From NCBI GenBank assembly GCA_036156195.1, contig JAYZUZ010000018.1:62001-126000 (forward strand): a stretch of DNA of 64,000 nt, written 5' to 3'. Shown here in pieces: positions 7,872 to 17,010 of this stretch; position 1 is the stretch's first letter; every line of letters begins with the position of its first letter. Below the pieces are notes generated by a model. That model had not been told where the DNA came from and ran no database searches. It saw only the letters and a list, made by a program, of their open reading frames with translations. The stretch comes from Abyssibacter sp036156195 (GTDB lineage Bacteria; Pseudomonadota; Gammaproteobacteria; Nevskiales; OUC007). Position numbers and translations under genes: made by a program.

Positions 7872-9371
7872 CTACCGAACCTCGCCGAACTCCAGGTAAC
7901 GCCCCACAGCCGTCAGCACGGCTTCCCACTCCTTGGGCGCAATACTGTCCACGGGATCGTTGCCGAAGCGTACGCCGACCATGTTGAGCGACGGGCCCAC
8001 GCTCACGCGCTGGTGGCCATAGCCCGCGGCCGTGTAGTTGCCGGAGTCAACACCGCCCCAATGCGGCCACATGTAGCCACGCGGACCGCCACCGTTGGCC
8101 TTGTCGTAGTTATGTGACGCTTCGACCCAGGCCTCCGGCACGATCTGACGCCCGTCTAGGCTGCGTCCGCCGTTACGGAACAGTTCGCCGAATCGCAGCA
8201 TGTCGCGCGGCGTGGCCATCAGCCCCATCGACGCAAAGGTGTTGCCCAAGCGGTCCACCATCACCAGCGCATCGTCGCGCATGCCGGCTGGCTGCCAGAT
8301 CTTCTCCGACAGGATTTCGGCGTAGGGGCGCGCATACACGCGCTCCAACAGCCAGGCCAGCATCTGGGCATCGCCGCTGTTGTAGCGATAAAAATCACCC
8401 GGCTCCGAGACCCGGGTCAGGCGCAGCAGGTACTCGTCACGCGTCATCCCGTACAAGCCATTGCTGTGGAAATCGGCGCCCATCAGCACCAGCTGCTCGG
8501 GCTGGTGGACCGGCACGTCCACCCAGTAAGTGCCCGATTCCATCTGCAGCAAATCCTCAATGCTCACGCCTTCCCAGACCGTATCCGCGGCCTCGGGGAG
8601 GTAGCGCTTGATGGGGTCGTGAATCGAGTCGACCCGCCCTTCGGCGACGGCAATACCGACCAGCGCCGTGGTCACGGACTTGGTCACCGACCACATATGC
8701 GCCCGCGTCTTGGGGTTGTAGCCGTTCTGGTAGTCCTCGTAGATGAACTGCCCGTTGTGCATGAAGGCGATGGCATTGGTCTGCCCGCTGTCCATGTATT
8801 GCTCCAGCGTGCGGGTGCGGCCATTGACCTCGTAGGTCAACTGGCTCAGGTCGACCGGCGCCTCGGGCAGTGCCGCGGCCGCCGGGTTCGCACGAACCAC
8901 TTGCGTCGGCAGGATCACGATCACCGTCGTGGCATCGACCGGCAGCAGCAGAATCGCGTACTCGCCGTCCATGGTGTCCTCGATCACCCGCACCGGCTGC
9001 CCACCACTGAGCAGCAAGTCCGCGCGGGCCTGTAACAGGTCCACCAGCGGCCCGACGGCGGGCGCGAATTCGTTGGGCGTCGGGTAGTAGCGGCCTACAT
9101 GCATGGCCAGCACATCACCCAGGCCATCGGGCAGCGTGGCCAACGCGGTCAGGACCTGATCGGGATCATTCGGCAGCGAGTACAGGCCGGCGCGCTCCAC
9201 CATGTGCACGAGTTCTTCGAGCAGGATCACGCCCTCGTCCGGCGCCTCGGCGCTCGTGTCATCCGGGGTTTGTGATGCCGCGGTCGCCTCTTCTTCGGCA
9301 CTGCCGCAAGCGGCCAGCAGGACAACGGACAGCAGTGCGCCCAGCAGTGGGCGCCTAGTGGACAGGTTCAT
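7872..9371 (-). CDS. Beta-lactamase-fold serine hydrolase lipoprotein (NylB/esterase-like)
   Basis: A 499-residue lipoprotein: signal LGALLSVVLLAAC with lipidated Cys22, a ~150-residue N-terminal extension, then a serine beta-lactamase fold. The nucleophile motif SVTK is at residues 228-231 (Ser228, Lys231), RYNSGD lies near 329-334, and GYGHQ near the C-terminus fits the KTG-equivalent region. This layout matches class C/family VIII esterases and 6-aminohexanoate-dimer hydrolases rather than a true beta-lactamase. The N-terminal extension has no clear match. Monocistronic, with a 311-base gap upstream. Confidence 0.85.
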   Translation of the reverse strand: MNLSTRRPLLGALLSVVLLAACGSAEEEATAASQTPDDTSAEAPDEGVILLEELVHMVERAGLYSLPNDPDQVLTALATLPDGLGDVLAMHVGRYYPTPNEFAPAVGPLVDLLQARADLLLSGGQPVRVIEDTMDGEYAILLLPVDATTVIVILPTQVVRANPAAAALPEAPVDLSQLTYEVNGRTRTLEQYMDSGQTNAIAFMHNGQFIYEDYQNGYNPKTRAHMWSVTKSVTTALVGIAVAEGRVDSIHDPIKRYLPEAADTVWEGVSIEDLLQMESGTYWVDVPVHQPEQLVLMGADFHSNGLYGMTRDEYLLRLTRVSEPGDFYRYNSGDAQMLAWLLERVYARPYAEILSEKIWQPAGMRDDALVMVDRLGNTFASMGLMATPRDMLRFGELFRNGGRSLDGRQIVPEAWVEASHNYDKANGGGPRGYMWPHWGGVDSGNYTAAGYGHQRVSVGPSLNMVGVRFGNDPVDSIAPKEWEAVLTAVGRYLEFGEVR

Positions 9372-9682
9372 GATGGTCTCCTCGGCTTGTCATCCGCCGC
9401 GGCTGCAAACGGATCACACCCCACTGTGCGTCTCGGGGGCTTGGTTTGTTTAACCGAAAATTAACACGCAACGTAGGAAGCGCCGGGTCGTAAATTCAAC
9501 CCAAGCGCAGATCAGGGCGTTGATCTCTCGCTACGCATCAATGCCAGGTCCACTCGGCGAGCAAGGCCTTCAACTCAAACAGACGGCACAGCCGATCGCC
9601 ACGAGCTCAAGACCGCTATCGACAGGCATGGCCGATCCCGACACTCAGAGAGTCCGTATCGGCCCGGTGGCCATCCGTGGCT
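9372..9682. other. Intergenic region, no gene recognised
   Basis: This 311-base stretch separates the serine hydrolase from the DUF411 gene, both on the minus strand. The part at 9440-9475 is AT-rich and could hold the hydrolase promoter, but I could not assign convincing hexamers. Open frames here are short and have no coding character. Confidence 0.5.
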
Positions 9683-10234
9683 TCAGTGGCCGCTGTGATC
9701 GAGATGGTCGGCATGGGATTTGTCCGCAGCACCGACCAACGCACTGTGCTGGGCGAAGACCGTCCGCTGCTCGCCCTGGAATGCGATCACCTCGTAGGGA
9801 TCCACCCGGTCGCCCATTTCCATGCCGGGCGAGCCTATCGGCATACCGGGAACGGCCAGACCCTGCACGGCGGGCCGTTCGGCCAGCAGGCGCTGGACAT
9901 CCTGGGCCGGCACATGACCCTCGACCACGTAATCCCCGATCGTCGCCGTGTGGCACGACCGCAGATCACCCGGCACACCCAAGGATCCCTTCAGCGGGTT
10001 CATCTGTGGCTCGTCCACCACCTCGACCGTCAAGCCGTTGGCCCGCAGGTGATCCACCCAGGCCACGCAGCAGCCGCAGGTGGGCGACTTGTATACCGTC
10101 ATCACCGGCACCGCCGCCTGCACCTCAGCCGCGCCCTTGTCGCCACCGCCACAGCCCCCCAACCCGGCCACCGCGAGCAGCGCGACCATCCAAGCCCAAT
10201 GCGGGCGCCAAGAGACAGGACGTTGCTGAAGCAT
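9683..10234 (-). CDS. DUF411 metal-binding lipoprotein
   Basis: A 183-residue protein with a lipoprotein signal (WMVALLAVAGLGGC, Cys28) and a DUF411 core: YKSPTCGCC with Cys53/55/56, a conserved CHTATIGDYVVEGHVPA segment and GMPIGSPGMEMG. The C-terminus is His-rich (SHADHLDHSGH), suggesting metal binding. DUF411 proteins often sit with copper or heavy-metal resistance genes; none is seen here. ATG 10234 was chosen because it gives the signal peptide. It is 46 bases downstream of the sulfotransferase and could be the last gene of that operon or separate. Confidence 0.85.
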   Translation of the reverse strand: MLQQRPVSWRPHWAWMVALLAVAGLGGCGGGDKGAAEVQAAVPVMTVYKSPTCGCCVAWVDHLRANGLTVEVVDEPQMNPLKGSLGVPGDLRSCHTATIGDYVVEGHVPAQDVQRLLAERPAVQGLAVPGMPIGSPGMEMGDRVDPYEVIAFQGEQRTVFAQHSALVGAADKSHADHLDHSGH

Positions 10235-10280
10235 GAGAAGCCTTTTCCGACGAAATTCGGCGAGTAGTGTATGCGAGCCC

Positions 10281-11201
10281 CTAGCGGTACCCGAACGCCC
10301 GCGCCTGCTCCAGCACCTCAGGCACGAAGCCCGGTAGGTCATCCCGCCAGGGCAGCGGACCGTCCAGCGTCTGGGGTTTGGATTGCTGCGGCCGGAACAC
10401 GGGATTCTCCAGAAATTTCGGGTCAGAACCATAAGGGGCTGACGGCGGGCCGATGCGGGCAAAGATCGACCGCTCGGGGTGGAGCATGGCGTCCAGGGCC
10501 TCAGCATCGTCGCGCATGCCCGCCCAGCGGACGATCTCCGTCAGATGGCGTTCGGGATCGGCCAGCACGTCCTCGCCGCGCACGCGCATGACCTGCTCGG
10601 CCGGTACGTCGGATAACGCCCGCAGGATGTTCTGATGAATCTGCAGCCAGGCAATCTGCGGGTCGAAGGTCGGTGGATCGGTGGAATGATCCTTGAGATC
10701 AGCGGCCACGCTGTCCTCGCGATGACCAATCATGTTGACCAGGGAACTGCACTGGCCGCGTGGATGCCGCAACAAATGCAGGTAGCGGGCATGAGGCGCC
10801 GCCTGCCGCAGGCGCCGCAGAAAACCGGGCCGCCAGACAGTCGCAATGCTTTTCTCCACCAGCACCTGCGGTGCGACCTTGCGGGCCAGCAACTGGAACA
10901 TGGCGGCTGTCGACAGGTGGCGGCGCTCGGCCAGCCAGCCCTTGGCCTGGTCCACGGTCGCATCGGTCTGCTCACCAAAGTACAGCTGGGCGACGGAGCG
11001 CAGCAGCCCGTCCTGCAAGTTGCCGGGCGACAAGGCGAAGAACTTGAGCAACGGGTCCATGTGGTCGGTCATGAACAGCTGTAGCTCGGGCAGCCCGGCT
11101 GACTGCGGATGGGCACCGAGCATGGCCGAGGTCAGCGACGAAAACGAACGCGGCGGCGATAACACCACCAGCGGGGGTGGAAAATCCAGCTCCGCGCTCA
11201 C
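10281..11201 (-). CDS. Sulfotransferase family protein
   Basis: A 306-residue PAPS-dependent sulfotransferase homologue. The 5'-phosphosulfate loop is LSPPRSFSSL (residues 14-23) and the 3'-phosphate motif is LLRHPRGQCSSL. It lacks a signal peptide and is probably cytoplasmic. The start is GTG at 11201, overlapping the stop of the beta-propeller gene (GTGA), so the two are translationally coupled. The acceptor is unknown; the surrounding export genes make a secreted molecule, peptide or protein a plausible acceptor, but this is inference. Confidence 0.82.
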   Translation of the reverse strand: MSAELDFPPPLVVLSPPRSFSSLTSAMLGAHPQSAGLPELQLFMTDHMDPLLKFFALSPGNLQDGLLRSVAQLYFGEQTDATVDQAKGWLAERRHLSTAAMFQLLARKVAPQVLVEKSIATVWRPGFLRRLRQAAPHARYLHLLRHPRGQCSSLVNMIGHREDSVAADLKDHSTDPPTFDPQIAWLQIHQNILRALSDVPAEQVMRVRGEDVLADPERHLTEIVRWAGMRDDAEALDAMLHPERSIFARIGPPSAPYGSDPKFLENPVFRPQQSKPQTLDGPLPWRDDLPGFVPEVLEQARAFGYR

Positions 11202-12766
11202 GGCCCCGCCTCGCCGGGATCAGCGCCGCGCCATACCTCGCAGCCCCCGCGCGGATTGTGGACATACTCCCACTGGCCGTTGCGTTGAATGGCCCGGTCC
11301 GGCGCCAGGACATTGGCCGTGGCGATGAACACACCATAGGGCGTGGACAGAATCTGGCGCACGCCCCAGTTGCACTCGTTATCAAACCCGTTGCGCGTCA
11401 TGCAGTCCCAATGCACACCATCGTCCGAGGACCACACATCGCAGCCCCCCATGTTGCGGACGAACCAGTCCACGCCCATGCGGGCGATCTTCTTCTGGGC
11501 GACTTCGCTCCATTGATGAATCGGGCAATACGGCAATAGCTGGGCCCAGCTGAAGGTGCCCACATACAGCCGGCCGGCATGCACGCCCATGCGCCAGACA
11601 TAGCCGTTGAAGAATTTGTTGAACCCGGGCCGGTAGCCGGAAATGGGGTAGCGGGCACCCTGCGGCGTGATGCGTGATTCGCCCATCACCAGTTCCCAGG
11701 AATCATCTGGATGCAGCCGGATCAGCTCGGCCGCCGCCGGGCCGATGTTGAGCTTGCGGTGGTAGCCACCGTTGACGATGCCCGAGCCGACATAAAGCGC
11801 GCCCTTGAACTCGCAAAGGCTCACGGCCACCTCGTTGAGCGGCCCCCGCCCCGCGCCGTGCGACAACACCCGCTGCCAGTCGTAGGGGGGATCGCCCTGG
11901 GCGCGGGTCTTCCAGATTTCGAAGCCGTTGCGGGCATTGACGGTACCCGCGTACAGGTGGTTATTGAATGCTGCCATCTCAAACACGGTGAGATTGGCCG
12001 GGTCACCAAAACCCTGGCTGGACACCGCCCGCCACTGGCCGGTGCGCGGGTCGGAGCTCTCGAAGATGGCCGGCCGGCCGCCCACGCATTCCTGCGACTG
12101 CCGGTCCCCGGTGGTGGAGCCGGTCGGCGAGGTGTAGAGCTTGCCGTTGAAGATCTGCATGGTCCGGAACGAACGCACGTTGTCGCCCCAGTTCGGGCCC
12201 GGCAGCTCTTCGAAATGCACCCCGTCGACGGTGCGCATCACAGTGGGTCGCGGCGCCTTGCGGGGGGCCCAGGTGGCGATGTACAGCACCGGCTCGTCGT
12301 CGCTGTCGCCCTGGAACACCGCCATGCCGCGATACCCGATAAAGCGCGGCACGTCGCGACCATCATCGGCGCGAACCCATGGCGCGCGATAGGCCAGGGT
12401 CCAGCCATCATCCGCTGCAGGGTCGTAGCACCAGATTTCGGCGCGCCGGTCCAGATCGTAAATATCCTCAGGCGGCGTGACCGGCCAGGGGTCCAGCGGC
12501 GGCAACGGATCGTTATGCGCCAGCATCTGGAACGTCGCCCGTGTGGTGCCGACGTACAGCTTGCCCTTAAACCAGGCCATGCTGTGGGGATAGTTGTTGT
12601 AGCCGTCGCCGAATCCGTTTTCGCTGACCAGCTTGAAGTGCTCGCCGCCAAGGGCGTGTGGTTCGGGCTGGTCCAAAGACAGCGGCTCGGCCCCTGGCGG
12701 CCAGACCGGGGTCGGCAGGATCAGGTCCGGGTCCGGAGTTGGCGTGAGCATCTGATTTGCGCCCAT
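11198..12766 (-). CDS. Asp-box beta-propeller-like protein of unknown function
   Basis: A 522-residue protein with no signal peptide. Repeated units of the form 'fnGkLYvGT ... eiW' occur about six times (FKGKLYVGTTRA, FNGKLYTSPTGS, FNNHLYAGTVNA, FKGALYVGSGIV, HAGRLYVGTFSW), and WSSDDGVHW near residue 445 is a canonical Asp-box (SxDxGxxW). This supports a beta-propeller. ATG 12766 is preferred because it begins 4 bases after the HlyD-fusion stop. No enzymatic motif is recognised. Its place between an exporter subunit and a sulfotransferase suggests substrate binding or modification, an inference. Confidence 0.7.
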   Translation of the reverse strand: MGANQMLTPTPDPDLILPTPVWPPGAEPLSLDQPEPHALGGEHFKLVSENGFGDGYNNYPHSMAWFKGKLYVGTTRATFQMLAHNDPLPPLDPWPVTPPEDIYDLDRRAEIWCYDPAADDGWTLAYRAPWVRADDGRDVPRFIGYRGMAVFQGDSDDEPVLYIATWAPRKAPRPTVMRTVDGVHFEELPGPNWGDNVRSFRTMQIFNGKLYTSPTGSTTGDRQSQECVGGRPAIFESSDPRTGQWRAVSSQGFGDPANLTVFEMAAFNNHLYAGTVNARNGFEIWKTRAQGDPPYDWQRVLSHGAGRGPLNEVAVSLCEFKGALYVGSGIVNGGYHRKLNIGPAAAELIRLHPDDSWELVMGESRITPQGARYPISGYRPGFNKFFNGYVWRMGVHAGRLYVGTFSWAQLLPYCPIHQWSEVAQKKIARMGVDWFVRNMGGCDVWSSDDGVHWDCMTRNGFDNECNWGVRQILSTPYGVFIATANVLAPDRAIQRNGQWEYVHNPRGGCEVWRGADPGEAGP

Positions 12767-12770
12767 GGCC

Positions 12771-15116
12771 CTAGGGAATCCAGCTCCAGACCTCGACCAT
12801 GACAAAGCGCGCCAGCCCCCGAGTGAAGGCCAGACCCGCCGGCTGCGTCTGTCCTTGCACCCGGGCGTGGCCGGTCATCTCGGGCCGCAGGCGGCCGTCG
12901 GCGTTTTCGATGGCCATTTGCACACGCACCACGCGGCCGTAATCGCCGGTCTCGGCATTGGGCGCAATGCCGGCCACCGTGCCGGTGAAGCTCACGCCGG
13001 GATAGGCCCAGGCCTTGGCCGAAGCCTCGGCGCCGAGCGCCACATCGCCGATATCGTTCTCGGGAATGCGGATCTCGGCCAGTACCTGGCCGGTCTCCTC
13101 AATACTGAGTAGGCGATCGCCACGCGCCAAATAGGTGCCGCGTGCGAATCGCAGGTCTTCCGAGACCACCCGACCCGCACGCGGGGCCCGCAGCTCGGTG
13201 TAGGCCAGTTGCTGGCGGGCGTAATCCAGCTGTGCCTGCTCGGCGGCGATGGCCGCTTCCAGGGCCGCCAACTCCTCAGAGGTAATGCCGGCACGGACGA
13301 CGGCCAGCGCATTCCTGGCCTCAGCCAGCCGCTCGCGGTCCAGGGCGGCCTGTGCTTCTGCCTGGCTGGCCGCCTGGCCGGTCGCCGCCCCCCGCTGGTA
13401 AGCCGCTGCCAAGCGGTCGGCCTCGCGTTGACTGGATTGGTAACGTCGCTCCGCCGTCGCCACCCGTTGTTCGGCCAGGGCAATCTCCTCGGGTTCGGCG
13501 CCCCGTTCCGCCAGGGCCCGTTCGGCGTTGAGCCGGGCCAGCCGCGCCTCGCTGGTGGCCACCCTCGCCCGCTCCTCGTCGTCGGACAGCCGGGCCAGCA
13601 ACTGCCCCTGCTCCACCTGATCGCCTTCGGCCACCAGCACTTCGCGCACTTCGCCGGCGATGAGAGCGCGCACATCGGAGCGATCATTGGGTAGCACGGT
13701 GAAGTCCCCGGTCGGCTCGTAGGTGTAAGGAATCAGTGCCAGCACGAGCAGCACTGCGCCGCCAATCCCCCAGCGCATCCACGTCGCCCGACGCGTTCGC
13801 TTTCGGCGGGCCGCCAGTTCCGGGTTCCGGGCTTCCATTTCCTGCGCAAGCTGATTGCGCGCTTTCGATCGTTTCATTGGATTCCACATGACAACCCCGC
13901 AGGCAACGAGGAATAGAACAACACCCAGCCCGGCCCACTCCCGCGCCAGCCAGACCCCGATCAGGTGAAACAACACCCAGGCCACGATGGCCAGCCACAG
14001 CACCACGGCCAGGGCGTAAACACGAATCGCCAAGGTCGACACGCCCTTGGGCTTGAGCCGCCGCCAGATCCGCCCGCGGCCGAAGATGGCCGCGATGGCG
14101 ATGTCGCGCAGATCCGGCGTATCCAGTTGCGTGGCGAGCAACTGGTAACCCTCATGCCGCGACATCGGGTTGAGACGCAGCAAGCAAACCCAGGCCGACA
14201 GCACGCCAACCCCGGCGAAGAGCAGCGGCAGATCCGAAGCGCTGCCCCGGCTGATCAGCCAACCCAGGCTGGCCAGCACGAACAACGACGCCATGGCCAC
14301 CAGTGATGAGGCGAGAATGGCGAGCCGGTCCGGATGGTCGTAGCGCTGATCCTGGTTGCTCAGCACGGGGGACACGTCGGCGTAAAAACGCGGCAGCAGC
14401 CGGAACATGAAGGTGATGCCAAACGCCGGCAGACGCCCCATCCGCCGCTGGTACTCGGCGGCCCGGGCCAGCTGCCCCAGCAGGTTGACGGAAAAGAAGC
14501 CCAGCAGCGCAATCTGCAACAGCGCCAGCGGCCCGACCAAGCGTTGCAGGTCCAGCCAGACATCCACGCGATTGCGGGCCAGGCCCAGCACGACGAGCGC
14601 CAGCACCCCGGCCAACGACGCCATGCGCCACCGGGCATGCATGGGCCAATTGAGCAGGCGGCCGGCCCACAGCAGCGAACGGGTGGGCAGATGCCAATGG
14701 ATATCGGGCGTGCGCGCCTCTCGCAGCGCGTGCTGCCGAGCCAGGCGGGACTGTGCCAGGGGCTCGGCTTCGCGGTTGGCACGGTCGGCGTTCCACTCAT
14801 CCGCTGCGACCGGTGCACCATCATTGGCGGCCTCACCCCAATCCTCGTCTCCCGGTTCCAGCAGGCCGGCGCGGTCCAGCTCGGCCAAGAGTCGCTGCAC
14901 GCTGGGGCGATCGACCATCAAACCCTGGTCGCCAGCAGCCTGGACGGCTGCCTCCAGACTCCGGGTGCCGTCGAACAGACTGACCAGCCGGTACTCCATC
15001 TCATCAAATCGAAACACGCGCCCATCGACGGGGCTGGTCAGGAGAATGATCTCGGCGTAGCGCGTGGCAATACGCGACTGACTGCGGTAAACCAGTTGTG
15101 GATGCGCTGCGGCCAC
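12771..15116 (-). CDS. PqqD-like / degenerate M50 / HlyD fusion exporter subunit
   Basis: A 781-residue fusion. Residues ~10-88 look like a PqqD-type winged helix (VFRFDEMEYRLVSLFDG ... LLAELDRAGLL). Residues ~160-465 form a multi-spanning membrane domain that resembles bacterial M50 'peptide zinc metalloprotease' proteins: RLLPRFYADVSP matches their PxFYxDVS segment and NPMSRHEGYQLL (316-327) their NPxxxxDGYxLL motif. However, the expected HExxH is LGQLARAAEY (213-222) and the Asp ligand is Glu322, so metal-dependent proteolysis looks lost. Residues ~470-781 are a HlyD adaptor with lipoyl-like halves and a long Ala/Glu/Arg coiled coil. GTG start at 15116, one base after the TolC stop. Confidence 0.75.
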   Translation of the reverse strand: MAAAHPQLVYRSQSRIATRYAEIILLTSPVDGRVFRFDEMEYRLVSLFDGTRSLEAAVQAAGDQGLMVDRPSVQRLLAELDRAGLLEPGDEDWGEAANDGAPVAADEWNADRANREAEPLAQSRLARQHALREARTPDIHWHLPTRSLLWAGRLLNWPMHARWRMASLAGVLALVVLGLARNRVDVWLDLQRLVGPLALLQIALLGFFSVNLLGQLARAAEYQRRMGRLPAFGITFMFRLLPRFYADVSPVLSNQDQRYDHPDRLAILASSLVAMASLFVLASLGWLISRGSASDLPLLFAGVGVLSAWVCLLRLNPMSRHEGYQLLATQLDTPDLRDIAIAAIFGRGRIWRRLKPKGVSTLAIRVYALAVVLWLAIVAWVLFHLIGVWLAREWAGLGVVLFLVACGVVMWNPMKRSKARNQLAQEMEARNPELAARRKRTRRATWMRWGIGGAVLLVLALIPYTYEPTGDFTVLPNDRSDVRALIAGEVREVLVAEGDQVEQGQLLARLSDDEERARVATSEARLARLNAERALAERGAEPEEIALAEQRVATAERRYQSSQREADRLAAAYQRGAATGQAASQAEAQAALDRERLAEARNALAVVRAGITSEELAALEAAIAAEQAQLDYARQQLAYTELRAPRAGRVVSEDLRFARGTYLARGDRLLSIEETGQVLAEIRIPENDIGDVALGAEASAKAWAYPGVSFTGTVAGIAPNAETGDYGRVVRVQMAIENADGRLRPEMTGHARVQGQTQPAGLAFTRGLARFVMVEVWSWIP

Positions 15117-15117
15117 C

Positions 15118-16470
15118 CTAGTCGCTCAGCAGACGGTTGACGGCCATCAGATCATCCGCGCCGAGGGAGCCCGCCGCGGCCTGCAATCGCAGGCTGTTCA
15201 GCAGGTAGGCATGGATGGCCCGCGACAGTGCACGCTCGGCATCGAAGCGCTCTCTCAGCGACTGCACCAGCTCCACACCGGTCCGCGTTCCGGCAAACAC
15301 CCCACCCTCGGTGGCCTCGACCGCATCGTAGGTGGCGGCGCGGGCAGCCCGCAGGGCTTCGATTTGCGCCTGGCCCAGTTCCAGCGCGGCGTAGGCACGT
15401 TGCGTATCGAACTCGGCCTGGCGCAGTGCTCGCGCCTGCCGGGCGAGCGCCTGCTGGTAGCGCGCCAGAGCCGCCGAGGTGCGGGCCCGGGTTTCGCCGC
15501 CATCGAACAGCGACATGCGCAGCTCCAGGCCAATGAGGTCTTCAGAATCCTTGCGGGCGCCGGTGACGCCGCCGGAGTTATCCAGGTACTCACGCTGGGC
15601 GATTAAATCCACCGTGGGCCAGCGCGCAGCACGCTGCACATCAACCTGACGACCTGCTACCTCGGATTCGAGCCGGGCGGCGATGAGCAGGGGGTTGGCT
15701 GTGCGCGCCTGGTCCACCCAGTCCTGCTGGCGCGCCGGCTCCACGGGCGGGAGCGCACGTGACAACGGGACAGTCGCCAAACCCGTGGGCAGCTGGCCGG
15801 TGAGCAGCGCCAATTCGGCGCGGGTCGCTGCCACAGACTGCTGGGCCCGCAGCACCCGCGCCTGGGCCAGTTCACGCTGGGCATCAGCCTCGGATTGCCC
15901 GGCCCTTGTGGCCAGCTCTAGCCGGGTTTGTTCGCGGATCTGATCGGATCGTTCGGCAATCGCCTGCAACTCGGCACGAAAAACTTCGAGATCCTGCTCT
16001 GCATCCAGCGCCGCGAAGTACGCCTCGGCAACCCGGAGCATGAGATCGCTTTCCGCGGCATGCAGGCGTGCCAGCGCCGCCCCTGATCGCAGCGCGGCGA
16101 CATCCCGCGCCCGCCAGCGATCCAATCGCAGCAGCGGCTGACGCAACGCAATGGCGTAACTCAGGGCCTCAAAGTCGTCGTCACGATCGAGGTTGTTCAG
16201 CCCGAAGAACTCGCCGTCGACTTCACGGTGATTCGCAGTGGCCCGCCCGGCAATCGACAACACGGGGCGATAACCCGCCCGGGCCAGGTCCTGGTCTGCC
16301 AGCACTTCGGCATACCGGGCCTGTGCCTCCACCCAGGTCGGGTCTTGGGCCAGCGCATGCGCGTAGGCACGCGCCAGATCATCTGCGCAGGCACCGGCTG
16401 CGCCCATCAAGCCTCCGACCATGATCACCCACCTGCAGAGGTGGATGCGCCGTTTCGTCTTCCCTGACAC
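15118..16470 (-). CDS. TolC family outer membrane protein
   Basis: About 450 residues, with a signal peptide ending at GGLMGAAGACA followed by DDLARAYAHALAQDPTW, a typical TolC N-terminus. Two OEP repeats with long coiled helices are present (AALRSGAALARLHAAESDLM; YAALELGQAQIEALRAARAA). The frame is open to an ATG at 16491; the GTG at 16470 gives a better-sized signal peptide, so the start is uncertain by 7 codons. It heads the operon with the HlyD fusion, propeller and sulfotransferase and would supply the outer-membrane duct. Confidence 0.88.
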   Translation of the reverse strand: MSGKTKRRIHLCRWVIMVGGLMGAAGACADDLARAYAHALAQDPTWVEAQARYAEVLADQDLARAGYRPVLSIAGRATANHREVDGEFFGLNNLDRDDDFEALSYAIALRQPLLRLDRWRARDVAALRSGAALARLHAAESDLMLRVAEAYFAALDAEQDLEVFRAELQAIAERSDQIREQTRLELATRAGQSEADAQRELAQARVLRAQQSVAATRAELALLTGQLPTGLATVPLSRALPPVEPARQQDWVDQARTANPLLIAARLESEVAGRQVDVQRAARWPTVDLIAQREYLDNSGGVTGARKDSEDLIGLELRMSLFDGGETRARTSAALARYQQALARQARALRQAEFDTQRAYAALELGQAQIEALRAARAATYDAVEATEGGVFAGTRTGVELVQSLRERFDAERALSRAIHAYLLNSLRLQAAAGSLGADDLMAVNRLLSD

Positions 16471-16634
16471 GAACGCCCCAGTGGCTGCCAAGCCATACGG
16501 TCCAAACCTGCATGGCAGCTTATCCAGCCGCTGTTCAGTGGCTCTATGGAGAGGTCACGCGCAGCCCTGTAGGAATTTTCCGCTACAGGTCGCCGGCTGA
16601 ATCAGGCCATTCGATCGTCGTTGCCGGTTCTGCC

Positions 16635-16661
16635 TCAAGTTTCGCTGAGGGTCGCCGATCC
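16635..16661 (+). promoter_or_regulatory. Sigma-28 (FliA)-type promoter of the chemotaxis operon
   Basis: TCAAGTTT (16635-16642), 11 bases, then GCCGATCC (16654-16661) match the flagellar sigma-28 consensus TAAAGTTT-N11-GCCGATAA at 14 of 16 bases... the mismatches are one base in the first box and the last two in the second, giving 13 of 16. The spacing is exactly right. It lies 58 bases before the STAS gene GTG and excludes a start at the upstream TTG 16621. Confidence 0.75.
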
Positions 16662-16719
16662 CAAACACAATCAGGAAGCCAGCGCTTCCACAACAGGCTG
16701 CGAACCGGAGGCTGCCACC

Positions 16720-17010
16720 GTGGCATCGACTGCAAACAACGCATCCCGCATTGAACTCGAGGGTGATCTGACCATCGAGCGGGTCTCGGCCCTGCGGCAA
16801 TCGATTGTCGAGGCCCAGCCGGTCCAGATTTCGCTGAGCGGTGTCGAGCGTGTCGATCTGGCCGGGGTACAGCTCCTGGTCAGCGTCCACAAGAGTCTGG
16901 CGGACCCACAGCATGCCCCCCTGTTCTGCGATGTGCCGAATGCGGTGGCCTCTCAGGTCCAGCAACTCGGCCTGGATGTCGACTTGTTCGCCGCTGGGGG
17001 CCAGGCATGA
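16720..17010 (+). CDS. STAS domain protein
   Basis: A 96-residue single STAS (anti-sigma-factor antagonist-like) domain: IELEGDLTIERVSALRQSI, ISLSGVERVDLAGVQLLVSV and a C-terminal helix. In SpoIIAA-type proteins a phosphorylatable Ser follows Asp in the 'DSxG' loop; here the sequence is DLAGVQ, so the phosphosite is absent. GTG 16720 has GGAG 9 bases upstream and sits after the sigma-28-like promoter. The stop overlaps the cheA ATG by 4 bases. STAS proteins lead several chemosensory operons; their role there is poorly known. Confidence 0.85.
   Translation: MASTANNASRIELEGDLTIERVSALRQSIVEAQPVQISLSGVERVDLAGVQLLVSVHKSLADPQHAPLFCDVPNAVASQVQQLGLDVDLFAAGGQA

Noticed and set aside
7872..9371. True beta-lactamase resistance gene
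   Set aside because: The SVTK/RYNSGD pattern and long N-terminal extension fit NylB-like or family VIII esterases better than resistance enzymes.
11711..12802. 363-codon plus-strand open frame opposite the beta-propeller gene
   Set aside because: No recognisable motif or ribosome site, and the minus-strand frame has regular propeller repeats.
13684..13998. Separate small gene inside the HlyD fusion
   Set aside because: It lies in an alternative frame within the intact fusion and has no conserved features.
14334..15140. Long open frame of 268 codons on the plus strand opposite the HlyD fusion
   Set aside because: It is Gln/His/Arg-rich, lacks any family motif, and lies wholly antisense to a gene with clear domain structure. 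It is a GC-driven shadow.
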